Of a DNA stretch of 43,825 nt, positions 7,275 to 18,580 are shown piece after piece. Location: contig JAHDOV010000026.1 of the NCBI GenBank assembly GCA_018434685.1, forward strand, positions 1 to 43,825. The letters are read 5' to 3'. Made by a program: the position numbers and the translations under genes. Each line of letters opens with the position of its first letter. The first letter of the stretch is position 1. The stretch is from Deltaproteobacteria bacterium. GTDB taxonomy: Bacteria; Desulfobacterota; Desulfomonilia; UBA1062. Below the pieces are notes generated by a model. That model was given only the letters and a program-made list of their open reading frames with translations. It did no database searches and was not told the DNA's origin.

Positions 7275-9617
7275 TTATGAGAGGACTTCCGTCAGCACGG
7301 CGGAGAGTTCATCCATGTTGAAGGGCTTGTTGAGCTGAGCAACGATGAGCGGGTTTTTGAGGATATCATTTTTTTCGTGTTCGAAGGAGAACCCGGAAGA
7401 GACGATTACCTTGGTGTCGATACCGATCCTCTGCATCTCGTGAAGGGTGTGGTACCCGTCAAGCCCGGGCATGATCATGTCGAGGATGATGAGGTCGAAT
7501 CCCCTCGTATCGGTCGAGAGCTTCTCCAGGCATGCATGGCCGTCAGGCGCCGTGTCGACTTCATGACCCATGAACTCGAGCATCTCTTTACCGATGTCCC
7601 TGAGCATGTCTTCATCGTCCACAAGCAGAACCCTGACTTTTGGTGCTGCGGCATTGCGTATGTCTGCGTCGCATGCAGGCTTGATCGAATCCCTTGTCTT
7701 CGAGATGGGAAGGAGTATGCTGAACCTGGAGCCCTTTCCCTCCTCCGACTGCACCTGAATACTCCCTCCTGCATTTTTCACGATGTTATAGGTGATGGAA
7801 AGTCCGAGGCCGGTTCCCTTGTTTGCCCCTTTCTGCTTGGTGGAGAAGAACGGGTCGAATATCTTGGAGATGATCTCCGTGCTCATGCCGCACCCGTTGT
7901 CAACCACGTCTATCCTGATATATCTCCCTGTGGAACCGAGCAGGTACTGTCTCTTTATCTCGTTACCCACGGATATGGTCTGCACCTCAAGGGAGATATG
8001 GCCGTTCTGGTCGTTATCTATGGCGTCCTTGGCATTCACGATGAGGTTCAGGAGCACCTGGGTGAGCTGGGTCTGGTCCATATACACGCTGTGCTTCTCG
8101 TCAATATCCGGGATACTGATGCTGATATTCTTGGGGATGGACTTGGATACCATATCCAGCACCTCCCTGAGCACGTGCTGAATGGATATATTCCGGGGTT
8201 TCCCCTCGTTTCTCTTGGTAAACACGAGCATCTGCTGGATGAGATCCCGTGCCCTGTCGGTAATCTTTTCCAGTGTCTCTATGTAGGTTGCCTGCTTGCC
8301 CCTGTCCGAGGTGTATTTCAGCATGGAAAGGTTGCCGGAAATCCCGGTCAAAATATTGTTGAAGTCATGGGCAACGCCCCCGGCAAGCTCCCCGATGGTC
8401 TCCATCTTCTGCGCATGGATGAGCTGGATCTCCATATGCTTCTTCTCGGTGATATCCACAGCGGTAAAGACGACCCCGCCGTGTTCGGGATTCATGAGCG
8501 GGTAGATGCTCACGTCGAATATCTGGTTTGAGATGTCAGAGAGGGTCTGTTCATGGAGGAACTGCGGGGTGCGATTGAGCTGAACCTCCTGTATGACCTT
8601 GTCGAACCCTGACATCTGCGTGCTCAGTGACGAGATGCTGTTGCCGATCAGAGAACTGACGCTGCGCTGGAATATTCTCCCTGTTATGGGATTTGCCATC
8701 TGCACCGTGCCGTTGCGCTCGAGGCAGATAATCATGTTCGGGCTCGATTCAATGATGCTGTTGAGGTGGTTCTTGAGGTCCTCTATGGTGTGCTGGGCAT
8801 TCTTCAGGTCGGAGATGACCTGGGCATTGTACTGGATCTCGAGGATCCTGCCGCCTTTCTTCACCACGGAACCGCTGGCCAGGAGATACTCTGTCTCGCC
8901 CTGACTTGCCATGGCCCTCAGCTCGAACCTGGGGGTCTTGCCGGCAAGGATCTCTTTCCAGAACTCGATGTAGAGATCCCGGTCATCGGGATGGGCTATC
9001 AGGAGGATGCTCTTGCCGATCAGTTCCTTTCTCGAGTATCCTGAGATCTCCTCGACTTTCTTGTTCAGGCGTTTGATATACCCGTTCTCATCCGTGGTGA
9101 TGATGAGCTCGTTCGCATTTTCGAAGAGGGCCTCGAAACGTTCCCGGTTTTCCCTGAGCTGTTCCTCGAGCCGTTTGCGTTTGGTAATCTCGGTAACGAG
9201 TCCGCAGAACCCGACGGTCTGTCCGGCGGTGTCCTTGAGCAGGCTGATGGAGTTCTCGATCACCTTGGTCGTGCCGTTTCTCAGGATGATCTCATACTCC
9301 ACCCGCTGGGGTATGCCGGTCATGAAGACGCTGTTGAATATATTGAATATCCTCTTGGCGGTATGCCCGGTGGTATAGTCTCTGAAGTTGACTCCGATGA
9401 TCTCCTCTGTCGGCAGTTCTGCAATCCTGGAAACGATCTTGTTTGCATAGGTGAACGTGCCGGTGAGGTCTATCTCGTAATAGCCCTCCTGCATGTCTTC
9501 AAGAATTGTTCTGTTTTGTGTATTCACCGATATGAGCCCTTGCTTTTGATCTATCGGGAAAACACGATGGAAACTTGAGATATCCGAAATCGCGGGTGTC
9601 CGCGCGGAAATGGCCAA
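7275..9617 (-). CDS. Hybrid multi-PAS sensor histidine kinase with receiver
   Basis: This protein of up to 780 aa has three PAS domains (roughly residues 35-155, 160-275 and 285-395), then a phosphoacceptor domain with GGVAHDFNN (His417), an HATPase domain with NLIVNAKDAI, DNGCGMS and GTGLGLSIT, and a C-terminal receiver (LLVDDED) with Asp713 (LIILDMIMPGLDG). No membrane segment is visible. The start is uncertain: 9617 is a TTG without a clear ribosome site, and GTG codons within the first 35 residues are alternatives that still keep the first PAS domain. It begins 49 nt after the OmpA-like lipoprotein gene and could be cotranscribed with it. The signal sensed is unknown. Confidence 0.9.
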   Translation of the reverse strand: MAISARTPAISDISSFHRVFPIDQKQGLISVNTQNRTILEDMQEGYYEIDLTGTFTYANKIVSRIAELPTEEIIGVNFRDYTTGHTAKRIFNIFNSVFMTGIPQRVEYEIILRNGTTKVIENSISLLKDTAGQTVGFCGLVTEITKRKRLEEQLRENRERFEALFENANELIITTDENGYIKRLNKKVEEISGYSRKELIGKSILLIAHPDDRDLYIEFWKEILAGKTPRFELRAMASQGETEYLLASGSVVKKGGRILEIQYNAQVISDLKNAQHTIEDLKNHLNSIIESSPNMIICLERNGTVQMANPITGRIFQRSVSSLIGNSISSLSTQMSGFDKVIQEVQLNRTPQFLHEQTLSDISNQIFDVSIYPLMNPEHGGVVFTAVDITEKKHMEIQLIHAQKMETIGELAGGVAHDFNNILTGISGNLSMLKYTSDRGKQATYIETLEKITDRARDLIQQMLVFTKRNEGKPRNISIQHVLREVLDMVSKSIPKNISISIPDIDEKHSVYMDQTQLTQVLLNLIVNAKDAIDNDQNGHISLEVQTISVGNEIKRQYLLGSTGRYIRIDVVDNGCGMSTEIISKIFDPFFSTKQKGANKGTGLGLSITYNIVKNAGGSIQVQSEEGKGSRFSILLPISKTRDSIKPACDADIRNAAAPKVRVLLVDDEDMLRDIGKEMLEFMGHEVDTAPDGHACLEKLSTDTRGFDLIILDMIMPGLDGYHTLHEMQRIGIDTKVIVSSGFSFEHEKNDILKNPLIVAQLNKPFNMDELSAVLTEVLS

Positions 9618-9666
9618 GCATGTTCGACAGGTGAGGTTCAGATTCCAGCAGGAACGGCTGCGGGTT

Positions 9667-10464
9667 TCAGGGGGTGATTACGAGTTCGACGCGTCTGTTC
9701 ATGGCCCTGCCTTCATCGGTTTTCGTGTCGGCAATGGGCTTGGTATCGCCATAGGATATGGCGCACAGCTTGTCTTTGGCTATGCCAATCTCGTTGAAGA
9801 TCATGAGGACAGCCATGGAGCGGGCCTCTGCCAGGTGCCAGTTGGAGGGATAGACCCTGCTCGTTGCCGTGGAGACCGCGGTGTTGTCCGTGTGGCCTCC
9901 GATCTCGATGTAGATCGGTTCCAGCTGTTTCAGCCCGTCGCCGATCTTCTCCACGAGCCTGGCACCCTTGGGGGTAATCCATGCGCTCTGAGGATTCGGG
10001 AACAGTCCCCGTTGCGGGATGACGATCTTGATCTTGTCCTGGCTCCGGATGATATACACCTGGTCATTGAGGCGCTCGGACTCGAGGTAGGAAAGGATGT
10101 ACTCGTATGCCTTGTTCATCCGCCACTGGGTCTCTTTCCTCTGCTGAATGATGTCGTTGAACCGGGAGATCTGCTTCAGGAGGGCCTTTTTCTCCTCGAG
10201 GCACTGGATGTTCTTGTCGAGGAGCAGCTGTTTCTCCTCGGTAGATATGGAGAAGGAAGAGGAGGTGTCATCCAGCTTTTTCTGTGTATCTGCCATGAGT
10301 TTCTTGAGCGTGTCGTTCTCGTCGCGGGTCATGTTCAGCTGCTGCGTGGTGGTGTTGAGCTGATCGACAACGGCATTGAACTCGTCGGAACTGTATTTAT
10401 GGGCACACCCGGTGACCAGAAGCAGGAGCGCGACACAGAGCTGTAGTGGTATAGTTTTCCTCAT
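9667..10464 (-). CDS. OmpA-family peptidoglycan-binding lipoprotein
   Basis: This 265-aa protein starts with a lipoprotein signal: a basic MRK, a hydrophobic run, and a lipobox LVTGC with the acylated Cys near residue 20. Residues about 25-125 are strongly helical and charged (coiled coil). The C-terminal third is an OmpA/MotB-like domain, with IEIGGHTDNTA, the LAEARSMAV helix and MNRRVELVI, residues that bind the peptidoglycan diaminopimelate. It probably tethers the outer membrane to the wall as in Pal or YiaD. The start at 10464 has no good ribosome site. It is first in a minus-strand group with the hybrid kinase, divergent from lptF; a link between envelope and kinase is possible but not shown. 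Confidence 0.9.
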   Translation of the reverse strand: MRKTIPLQLCVALLLLVTGCAHKYSSDEFNAVVDQLNTTTQQLNMTRDENDTLKKLMADTQKKLDDTSSSFSISTEEKQLLLDKNIQCLEEKKALLKQISRFNDIIQQRKETQWRMNKAYEYILSYLESERLNDQVYIIRSQDKIKIVIPQRGLFPNPQSAWITPKGARLVEKIGDGLKQLEPIYIEIGGHTDNTAVSTATSRVYPSNWHLAEARSMAVLMIFNEIGIAKDKLCAISYGDTKPIADTKTDEGRAMNRRVELVITP

Positions 10465-10628
10465 ATATGTTGACTACATACTAACTTCTCCATATCGTGT
10501 CAATGCTCAGGCACAGTTACAGTACTCTTTAGGCCGCTGAACTCCAGCCGGCCTGTCCTTTGCCGCTCCCGGAGACTTCTGCCTGAGACTCCCCCCGGAC
10601 CCGGGAACCACTTTATATTCCAACCATG

Positions 10629-10657
10629 TGGACAATACCCGGCACAGTGAGTATAAT
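10629..10657 (+). promoter_or_regulatory. Sigma-70 type promoter of lptF
   Basis: TGGACA (10629-10634), a 17-nt spacer and TATAAT (10652-10657) form a near-ideal promoter. The lptF ATG starts only 11 nt after the -10 box, so the transcript would start 0 to about 5 nt before the start codon. No Shine-Dalgarno sequence exists there. Confidence 0.7.
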
Positions 10658-10668
10658 CCGCCACAACA

Positions 10669-11724
10669 ATGATCGTACAACGCTATATCATACTGAATCT
10701 TGCCAGGGTTTTTGTCTCTTCCGCCCTGGTGCTCTACGGCGTGATGCTTGTCGTGGAATGGATACGCATCGGCAGGTTCATATCGCTGAGAGAACTGGAT
10801 GTCCTGTTCTATGCCATGGTTCCCATGGCGATCTTCATTATCCCCATGGCCCTGCTGTTCAGTGTCCTCATGGTTCTCGAGAGGCTCTCGACAGAATCGG
10901 AGATCATTGCCATGAAGGCCTGCGGGGTCAGGAACCATACCCTCTATCTTCCCATTATCGTCCTGTCCATTGTGTGCATGGCAGGGCATATGGCTGTATC
11001 GACCTATCTCGGCCCGCTGTCCATGGGCAGGATACAGGCGAGGCTCATGGAGAAGGCACCGGAGAAGATCTATGCCTTTCTCAAGGAGCGGGAGTTTGAC
11101 GACACCTTCAAGGGCATCATCATATACATAGAGTCCATCAACCAGGTTCAAAGAGAACTCAAGGGTGTGTTCATCGAAACCCAGGGGAAGGACCCCTCCA
11201 TCATCACGGCTGATACCGGCACCATCGATATCAGTCCTTCGGGGATCATGATGAGGCTCATAAATGGCAGCATTTTCACGAAGAACAGGGCGGCAACGCG
11301 GTATATCACCTTCGAGGAATACGTGTTCTCCCTGGAGGCGAATCTCGGCAGACAGCTGCGCATCAGGACCTATGAGACGGCAACGCAGGGCTCCCTGAGG
11401 CAGCTGATCAGGGAAAACCCGGCACCGAAATGGGTGAAGGAATACCACAACCGGTTCTCGTTTCCGGTTCTGAACATCATCCTTGGCCTCATCGGGATCA
11501 GCTTCGGCATCCAGCGCCCCCGGTCGCCGCGGTTCACCGGGTTTATCGTGGGGATCTCGACGATCATGGGATACTACCTGGCATTCATCTTTGCAGACCG
11601 CCTGGTAAAAGGGGGACTGCTCGACCCGGTGGTCGGTGCCTGGCTGCCCAACATGATATTCTGCGGCGTTCTCGTAGCCATCGGTGTTTCGCGCCGCTAC
11701 CACTTCGGGGAAGGAGGGCACTGA
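10669..11724 (+). CDS. lptF: LPS export permease LptF
   Basis: This 351-aa inner-membrane protein is one half of the transmembrane pair of the LptB2FG complex that extracts lipopolysaccharide and passes it to LptC. Family features (YjgP/YjgQ): N-terminal RYIILNLARVF followed by membrane helices near residues 10-35 and 50-75, a third near 100-120, a periplasmic jellyroll (about 130-260), and three C-terminal helices. The FPVLNIILGLIGISFGIQ stretch is typical. lptG overlaps its stop codon, as usual for the pair. The start lacks a ribosome site and lies 11 nt after a strong -10 box, suggesting leaderless translation. Confidence 0.92.
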   Translation: MIVQRYIILNLARVFVSSALVLYGVMLVVEWIRIGRFISLRELDVLFYAMVPMAIFIIPMALLFSVLMVLERLSTESEIIAMKACGVRNHTLYLPIIVLSIVCMAGHMAVSTYLGPLSMGRIQARLMEKAPEKIYAFLKEREFDDTFKGIIIYIESINQVQRELKGVFIETQGKDPSIITADTGTIDISPSGIMMRLINGSIFTKNRAATRYITFEEYVFSLEANLGRQLRIRTYETATQGSLRQLIRENPAPKWVKEYHNRFSFPVLNIILGLIGISFGIQRPRSPRFTGFIVGISTIMGYYLAFIFADRLVKGGLLDPVVGAWLPNMIFCGVLVAIGVSRRYHFGEGGH

Positions 11725-12806
11725 TCATCGGAACCCTTGCACGATATATATTCAGGAAGGCTGCATTCATGAGTGTCGCGGCACTGACGGCCCTTGTCCT
11801 GCTCATCATGCTCTCGACCTTCCTGGGCAACGTGTCCATGTTTGCCGAACACGATACAGACCTCCCCACGATCCTGCAGTTCATGCTCTACTCCATACCG
11901 CAGATCATGTACTGGGTACTGCCGTTCTCGGTCTGCCTCGGCATCCTTGCCGCCCAGGCAGCCTTCTCGCGTCACGTGGAGACAATCGCCATGCAGGCGT
12001 GCTCTGTTTCCACGCTCAAGATCTTTCTGCCCTATATCCTGCTTGGTGTTCTGGCCACCGGTGTCATGAGTTCGCTGTCCTTCTATGTCTACCCGGTTTC
12101 ACAGCGGAATGCAGACAGGATCGAGAACATCAATATCCGCAAGAGAGACATAGAAGGCTCATTCTCGGTGACCGGCGGGAGATTCAAGGTCGGCGGGGAT
12201 ATCTACTTTGTGGAGCACATGGATATAGCGCAGGGGGTCATGCAGAATGTGTCGTGCTACCGCACGGCCTCCGGCAGACTCACCACGGTGGCACGGGCCG
12301 CTCGTGCGAGATGGGACGGCCAGACGTGGATCGCCGAGGATATGCAGGCCATAGGCCTGGACGGCAGGGGCATTACCGTGGACGGGTCGTCCGGCACGCT
12401 TCCGCTGACGAGGGGACCTGCCGATCTCGTCATGGCGCAGACGAGCCCGGAGGTGCTGCCCATCACGGAACTGAGACAGTACCTGGACCGGCTGGAGGAC
12501 GACGGCATCAGGTCCACCTCGGTGGAGACCGTGTACCACAGCAGGATCAGCTTCACCCTTTCACCGCTGATCATGACCATACTCGTACTGCCTTTCGGGA
12601 TGCGCTTTCCCCGGGCAGGCGGCATTGCGCGCGGGATATCCGTCGGCCTCGTGCTCGGACTGTCGTACTGGTTCTTCCACTCCGGTATGACCGGGCTCGG
12701 CACATCCGGTTTGCTGCACCCGGTTGTCGCTTCATGGCTCGCGAATCTTGTCGCCCTGGGACTGGGCATTATAGTACTCGTAAGGAGGAGGACCACCTAT
12801 GGCTGA
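11721..12806 (+). CDS. lptG: LPS export permease LptG (non-ATG start)
   Basis: This 361-aa protein is the partner of LptF in LPS extraction. It has the same layout: IIGTLARYIFRKAAF leading into a first helix (ALTALVLLIMLSTFL), two more N-terminal helices, a periplasmic domain (about 130-270) and three C-terminal helices ending LGIIVLVRRR. Family members begin with a RYIL/RYIF segment just before helix 1, so translation must start near 11721. No ATG or GTG fits: CTG at 11721 overlaps the lptF stop codon (CTGA), and ATC codons at 11724 and 11727 are better spaced from AAGGAGG at 11711-11717. An ATG at 11769 would lose the segment before helix 1. The exact start is therefore open. Confidence 0.88.
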   Translation: MIIGTLARYIFRKAAFMSVAALTALVLLIMLSTFLGNVSMFAEHDTDLPTILQFMLYSIPQIMYWVLPFSVCLGILAAQAAFSRHVETIAMQACSVSTLKIFLPYILLGVLATGVMSSLSFYVYPVSQRNADRIENINIRKRDIEGSFSVTGGRFKVGGDIYFVEHMDIAQGVMQNVSCYRTASGRLTTVARAARARWDGQTWIAEDMQAIGLDGRGITVDGSSGTLPLTRGPADLVMAQTSPEVLPITELRQYLDRLEDDGIRSTSVETVYHSRISFTLSPLIMTILVLPFGMRFPRAGGIARGISVGLVLGLSYWFFHSGMTGLGTSGLLHPVVASWLANLVALGLGIIVLVRRRTTYG

Positions 12807-14139
12807 TGTGGTGATAATCGGCGCCGGCCCGGCAGGGATATTTGCCGCCCGAGAGTTGTCAATGCGGTCTCCCGGACTCGATATCGTTATCGTCGAGCAG
12901 GGCAAGGACATCGACGAGCGCAGCAGGACAGGCCGGGAGATGGTTGTCGGCTGGGGCGGTGCTGGGGCGTACAGCGACGGAAAGCTCACCATCTCCACCG
13001 ATGTCGGAGGTCACCTCTCGTGTCTGCTCCCGGAAGAGGATCTCCTGGCGCTCTTAGAAGAGGTCGATGCCGTATACGCCAGCTATGAAACATCCGGCAA
13101 GGTCTTTTCCATAGACCCGGACAATGCCGCTGCCATTTCAGCCCAGGCCCGCCTTGCCGGCCTGGTGTACGTGCCGACAAAGGTCCGGCACATAGGAACG
13201 GAGAACTGCTATACGATCCTGAAAAACCTCCGCGAGGTGCTTGGCGGCAAGATCAGGGTGATCTTCAACACCCGTGCCGTGGACATCGTGGCCAAAGACG
13301 GCAAGGTCACGGGTGTCTGCCTCGAGGACGGCACCTGTATCGATGCCCCCTTTGTCATCGCGTCCCCGGGAAGGGTCGGTTCGTCCTGGATGTCGTCCCA
13401 GGCAAAGAAGCTCGGCCTCGATACCCACCCGAATCCGGTGGACCTGGGTGTGCGCGTGGAGCTCCCGGCCGTCGTGATGAAAGATCTCACGGACAAGGCC
13501 TACGAGACCAAGTTCATCTACTATTCCAAGACATTCGACGACCGGGTGCGGACGTTCTGCATGAACCCGTACGGCGAGGTGGTCCGGGAAAACCTCGGCG
13601 ATATCATCACCGTGAACGGGCATTCCTGGGCAAACAAGCGGACAGAGAACACCAACTTTGCCCTGCTGGTAAGCGCAGACTTCACCGAGCCTTTCGACGA
13701 TCCCATCGGGTATGGGGAGGCAGTGGCCACCATGGCGAACATGCTCGGAAAGGGGGTCATCGTGCAGCGGCTCGGGGATCTGCTGACGGGCCGGCGAACG
13801 ACAGCCTCCAGGCTCCTGAAGTGCTCCACGTACCCCACGCTGAAGGAGGCCACCCCGGGCGATCTCAGCTACTGCCTGCCCTACCGGATCCTCACCGATC
13901 TCATCGAGATGCTTTCCTGCCTCGACAAGATAGCGCCCGGCGTCAATTCCGCCCATACCCTCCTGTACGGTGTCGAGGTGAAATTCTATTCGAACCGCAT
14001 CCGGCTCGACGGCGATCTGTCCACGCAGGTGGACGGGCTCTACGTCATCGGCGACGGTGCCGGGATCACCAGGGGTCTGATGCAGGCAAGCTGTTCGGGG
14101 ATCATGGCCGCACGATCGATACTGAAGAGATCTTCATGA
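12799..14139 (+). CDS. FAD-dependent dehydrogenase (COG2509-like)
   Basis: This 446-aa flavoprotein begins with a Rossmann dinucleotide fold, VVIIGAGPAGIFAARE (GXGXXG at about residues 8-13), followed by VEQGKDIDER and the characteristic GWGGAGAYSDGKL loop. A second FAD contact near the C terminus is YVIGDGAGITRGLMQASCSG. This combination marks the uncharacterised FAD-dependent dehydrogenase group related to electron-transfer flavoprotein-quinone and HI0933-type enzymes; the substrate is not known. The ATG overlaps the end of lptG by 8 nt, so it is translated from the same mRNA. A role in the envelope is suggested only by that linkage. A GC hairpin follows the gene. Confidence 0.88.
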   Translation: MADVVIIGAGPAGIFAARELSMRSPGLDIVIVEQGKDIDERSRTGREMVVGWGGAGAYSDGKLTISTDVGGHLSCLLPEEDLLALLEEVDAVYASYETSGKVFSIDPDNAAAISAQARLAGLVYVPTKVRHIGTENCYTILKNLREVLGGKIRVIFNTRAVDIVAKDGKVTGVCLEDGTCIDAPFVIASPGRVGSSWMSSQAKKLGLDTHPNPVDLGVRVELPAVVMKDLTDKAYETKFIYYSKTFDDRVRTFCMNPYGEVVRENLGDIITVNGHSWANKRTENTNFALLVSADFTEPFDDPIGYGEAVATMANMLGKGVIVQRLGDLLTGRRTTASRLLKCSTYPTLKEATPGDLSYCLPYRILTDLIEMLSCLDKIAPGVNSAHTLLYGVEVKFYSNRIRLDGDLSTQVDGLYVIGDGAGITRGLMQASCSGIMAARSILKRSS

Positions 14140-14176
14140 GCTGCTCTTGACCCGGTTCAATCATGATCTGCCCCTG

Positions 14177-14200
14177 CGGGGGCCGGATTCCGGCTCCCCG
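14177..14200 (+). terminator. GC-rich hairpin after the lptFG operon
   Basis: CGGGGGCCGG (14177-14186) folds back on CCGGCTCCCCG (14190-14200) around ATT, with one bulged base. It lies 38 nt after the flavoprotein stop codon and lacks a T-run. The following ~160 nt up to ppdK is AT-rich and probably holds the ppdK promoter, though no convincing hexamer pair was found. Confidence 0.5.
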
Positions 14201-14361
14201 ATCGTTCCCGGCACAAAGGCGCAGGGACTTGATTTCATTTCATGATAGGGCAGATCCGTCCTGAGAGAACATTTGAGGCATTTTTTACTTGAATACAAAA
14301 CGTTATTTTACTATCGTCAATGCGTTTTATGAACACATCTTGTGAAGAGAGGGAGACAGTC

Positions 14362-17018
<2,657 letters not shown>

Positions 17019-17022
<4 letters not shown>

Positions 17023-17603
17023 TCATCAGTTTTGAGGGCGGAGAAGGGGTAGGCAAGACAACACACGCTGCCCGTCTCTGCTCGTATCTGGCTGAAAAAG
17101 AGCTGCCATGGCTTTCCCTGCGGGAGCCTGGCGGCTCTTCTCTTTCCGAGAAGATCAGGACCCTCTTCCTGACCGACGGCATCGATGAAATGACCGAACT
17201 GCTCCTGGTCCTTGCCTCCCGGCGACAGAACATCAGGGAGATCATAGAACCGGGGCTTGCCCGGGGCTCAATCATCGTGATCGACCGCTTTATCGATTCT
17301 ACCCTGGTGTATCAGGGAATTGTCGGGGGGCTCGGCTGTTATGAGGTCAGGGAACTCATGGTAAAGACCGGAACCTGGATCGTGCCGGACCTCACCTTTG
17401 TCATGGATATCGATCCTGCGACGGCCATGAAGAGAATCACCCCGGGGGACAAGTTCGAAAACCAGGGCATGCAGTATCATCAGATGCTCAGGAGGGCATT
17501 CCTGGATATTGCCACCGAGAAAAGGCACCGGATCATCGATGCCGACAGGGACAGCAGCGAGGTGACCCGGGAGATCCTCTCCCTTGTTGAAGAAGCTTTA
17601 TAG
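17019..17603 (+). CDS. tmk: Thymidylate kinase
   Basis: This 194-aa nucleoside-monophosphate kinase phosphorylates dTMP to dTDP. The P-loop is GGEGVGKTT (residues 7-15), the base and DR(X) region is VIDRFIDST, and [14 protein letters not shown] corresponds to the usual dTMP-contact segment. It is slightly short compared with the ~205-210 aa of most relatives because the N terminus has almost no residues before strand 1. The start is a GTG at 17019 overlapping the ppdK stop (GTGA), so it is translationally coupled to ppdK. A repeat block follows directly after the stop codon and may act as a terminator. Confidence 0.93.
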
Positions 17604-17813
17604 GCTGTAGCTGTTTAGACTGTAGGCTGATAGGCAGTGACTATATGGAAGCTGACAGCCTAACAGTCTACAGCCTAAAATGCTTATTATTAGAGATATA
17701 CGGACTTGAATCTGTATTTACCAAGACCTAACAGCCTAACAGTCTACAGCCTAGTCTGCTCACCTAACAGCCTAACAGCCTAACAGCCTAACAGTCTACA
17801 GCCTATAAGGCTA
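17601..17813. repeat. CCTAACAG / CTACAGCCTA repeat block, locus 1
   Basis: The gap between tmk and moaC is built almost wholly from one short motif. An inverted copy (TAGGCTGTAG...GACTGTAGGC) spans 17601-17635. Direct copies of CCTAACAGTCTACAGCCTA follow at about 17658-17677 and 17735-17753. At 17763-17805 CCTAACAG is repeated four times in tandem and closes with TCTACAGCCTA. Inverted and direct copies can pair into a long stem. The same motif occurs again at 34146-34265, so it is a dispersed family and not a local slip only. No protein is encoded. Confidence 0.8.
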
Positions 17814-17815
17814 TC

Positions 17816-18292
17816 TTATTTCTCCCTCACGAAGTGGCCGCTCTTTCCGCCGGATTTCTCCATGAGCCGGATCCCGTCGAGCACCATGGATTTGTCGATT
17901 GCCTTGCACATGTCATAGATGGTGAGCAGGGCGATGCTCGCTGCGTGCAGTGCCTCCATCTCCACCCCGGTCTTGCCTGATACACTCACGGTGGCCTCGA
18001 CCTCGATAGATGAAGTCTCTTCATCCGGGAAGAATTCTATGGAGACCTGGTTTATGGATAAGGGATGGCACAAGGGAATGGTGTTCGAGGTGTTCTTTGC
18101 AGCCATAATCGCCGCAACCTTTGCCGTGGCAAATACATTGCCTTTCTTGACCGAGTCGGTGATGATCGCATCGAACGCTTCCGTGCTCATGCGGATGGTT
18201 CCCCGGGAACGGGCAATCCTTTTGGTGTCGGCTTTTTCGCCGACATCTACCATGACAACCTTGCCGTTTTCATCGAGATGGGTCAGTCCCAT
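17816..18292 (-). CDS. moaC: Cyclic pyranopterin monophosphate synthase
   Basis: This 158-aa protein catalyses the second half of the first step of molybdenum-cofactor biosynthesis, turning the MoaA product into cyclic pyranopterin monophosphate. The family signatures are the N-terminal MVDVGEKADTKRIA, the active-site stretch IPLCHPL, the later VEMEALHAAS and DMCKAIDK. Length is normal. AAGGAG lies 6 nt before the ATG. It is the last gene of a minus-strand group with the FmdB zinc ribbon, the zincin-like gene and DAHP synthase. No other moa gene is in the window. Molybdo- or tungstoenzymes such as formate dehydrogenase are expected elsewhere in the genome. Confidence 0.96.
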   Translation of the reverse strand: MGLTHLDENGKVVMVDVGEKADTKRIARSRGTIRMSTEAFDAIITDSVKKGNVFATAKVAAIMAAKNTSNTIPLCHPLSINQVSIEFFPDEETSSIEVEATVSVSGKTGVEMEALHAASIALLTIYDMCKAIDKSMVLDGIRLMEKSGGKSGHFVREK

Positions 18293-18301
18293 GATCGCTC
18301 C

Positions 18302-18580
18302 TTACTCCGAATCTTTCGATGTATCGGGGGTCGATGGGGCAGTGACCTCTGAAGGACTTTCTGACGGACTCGAGTGCTCTGAAGTATCCTTGGGTGAATT
18401 CTTATGGGCATAATCCGTGAGGTACCAGCCGGAGCCCTTGAGATGGAACGACGAATGGGAGATCAGCTTCTTCACCGGACCGCCGCAGTTGGGGCACTGG
18501 GAAATGGCAGATTCGCTGAATTTCTGCATGGCTTCGAACTTGTGCTTGCACTTGAGGCACTTATATTCATAGATAGGCAT
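18302..18580 (-). CDS. FmdB-family zinc ribbon protein
   Basis: This 92-aa protein has the FmdB regulatory-type zinc ribbon in its first 45 residues: MPIYEYKC, the CLKC pair, and CPNC 20 residues later, with GSGWYLTDY after it as in longer members. The last 30 residues are rich in Ser, Pro, Glu and Thr and look disordered. AGGAGG lies 7 nt before the start. The 5' end overlaps the zincin-like gene by 14 nt. Function is not established for most members; some are linked to formamidase or amidase control. A second, shorter member is encoded at 34289-34453. Confidence 0.92.
   Translation of the reverse strand: MPIYEYKCLKCKHKFEAMQKFSESAISQCPNCGGPVKKLISHSSFHLKGSGWYLTDYAHKNSPKDTSEHSSPSESPSEVTAPSTPDTSKDSE

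Noticed and set aside
7377-8531. A 384-codon plus-strand frame opposite the hybrid kinase
   Set aside because: Antisense to a kinase with all motifs; composition is that of a shadow frame.
11430-11720. Extended N terminus of lptG inside lptF
   Set aside because: The frame is open but would overlap lptF by ~290 nt and add residues absent from the family.
17763-17805. CRISPR-like array from the repeated CCTAACAG units
   Set aside because: The unit is 8 bp and directly tandem with no spacers, and no cas genes are present.
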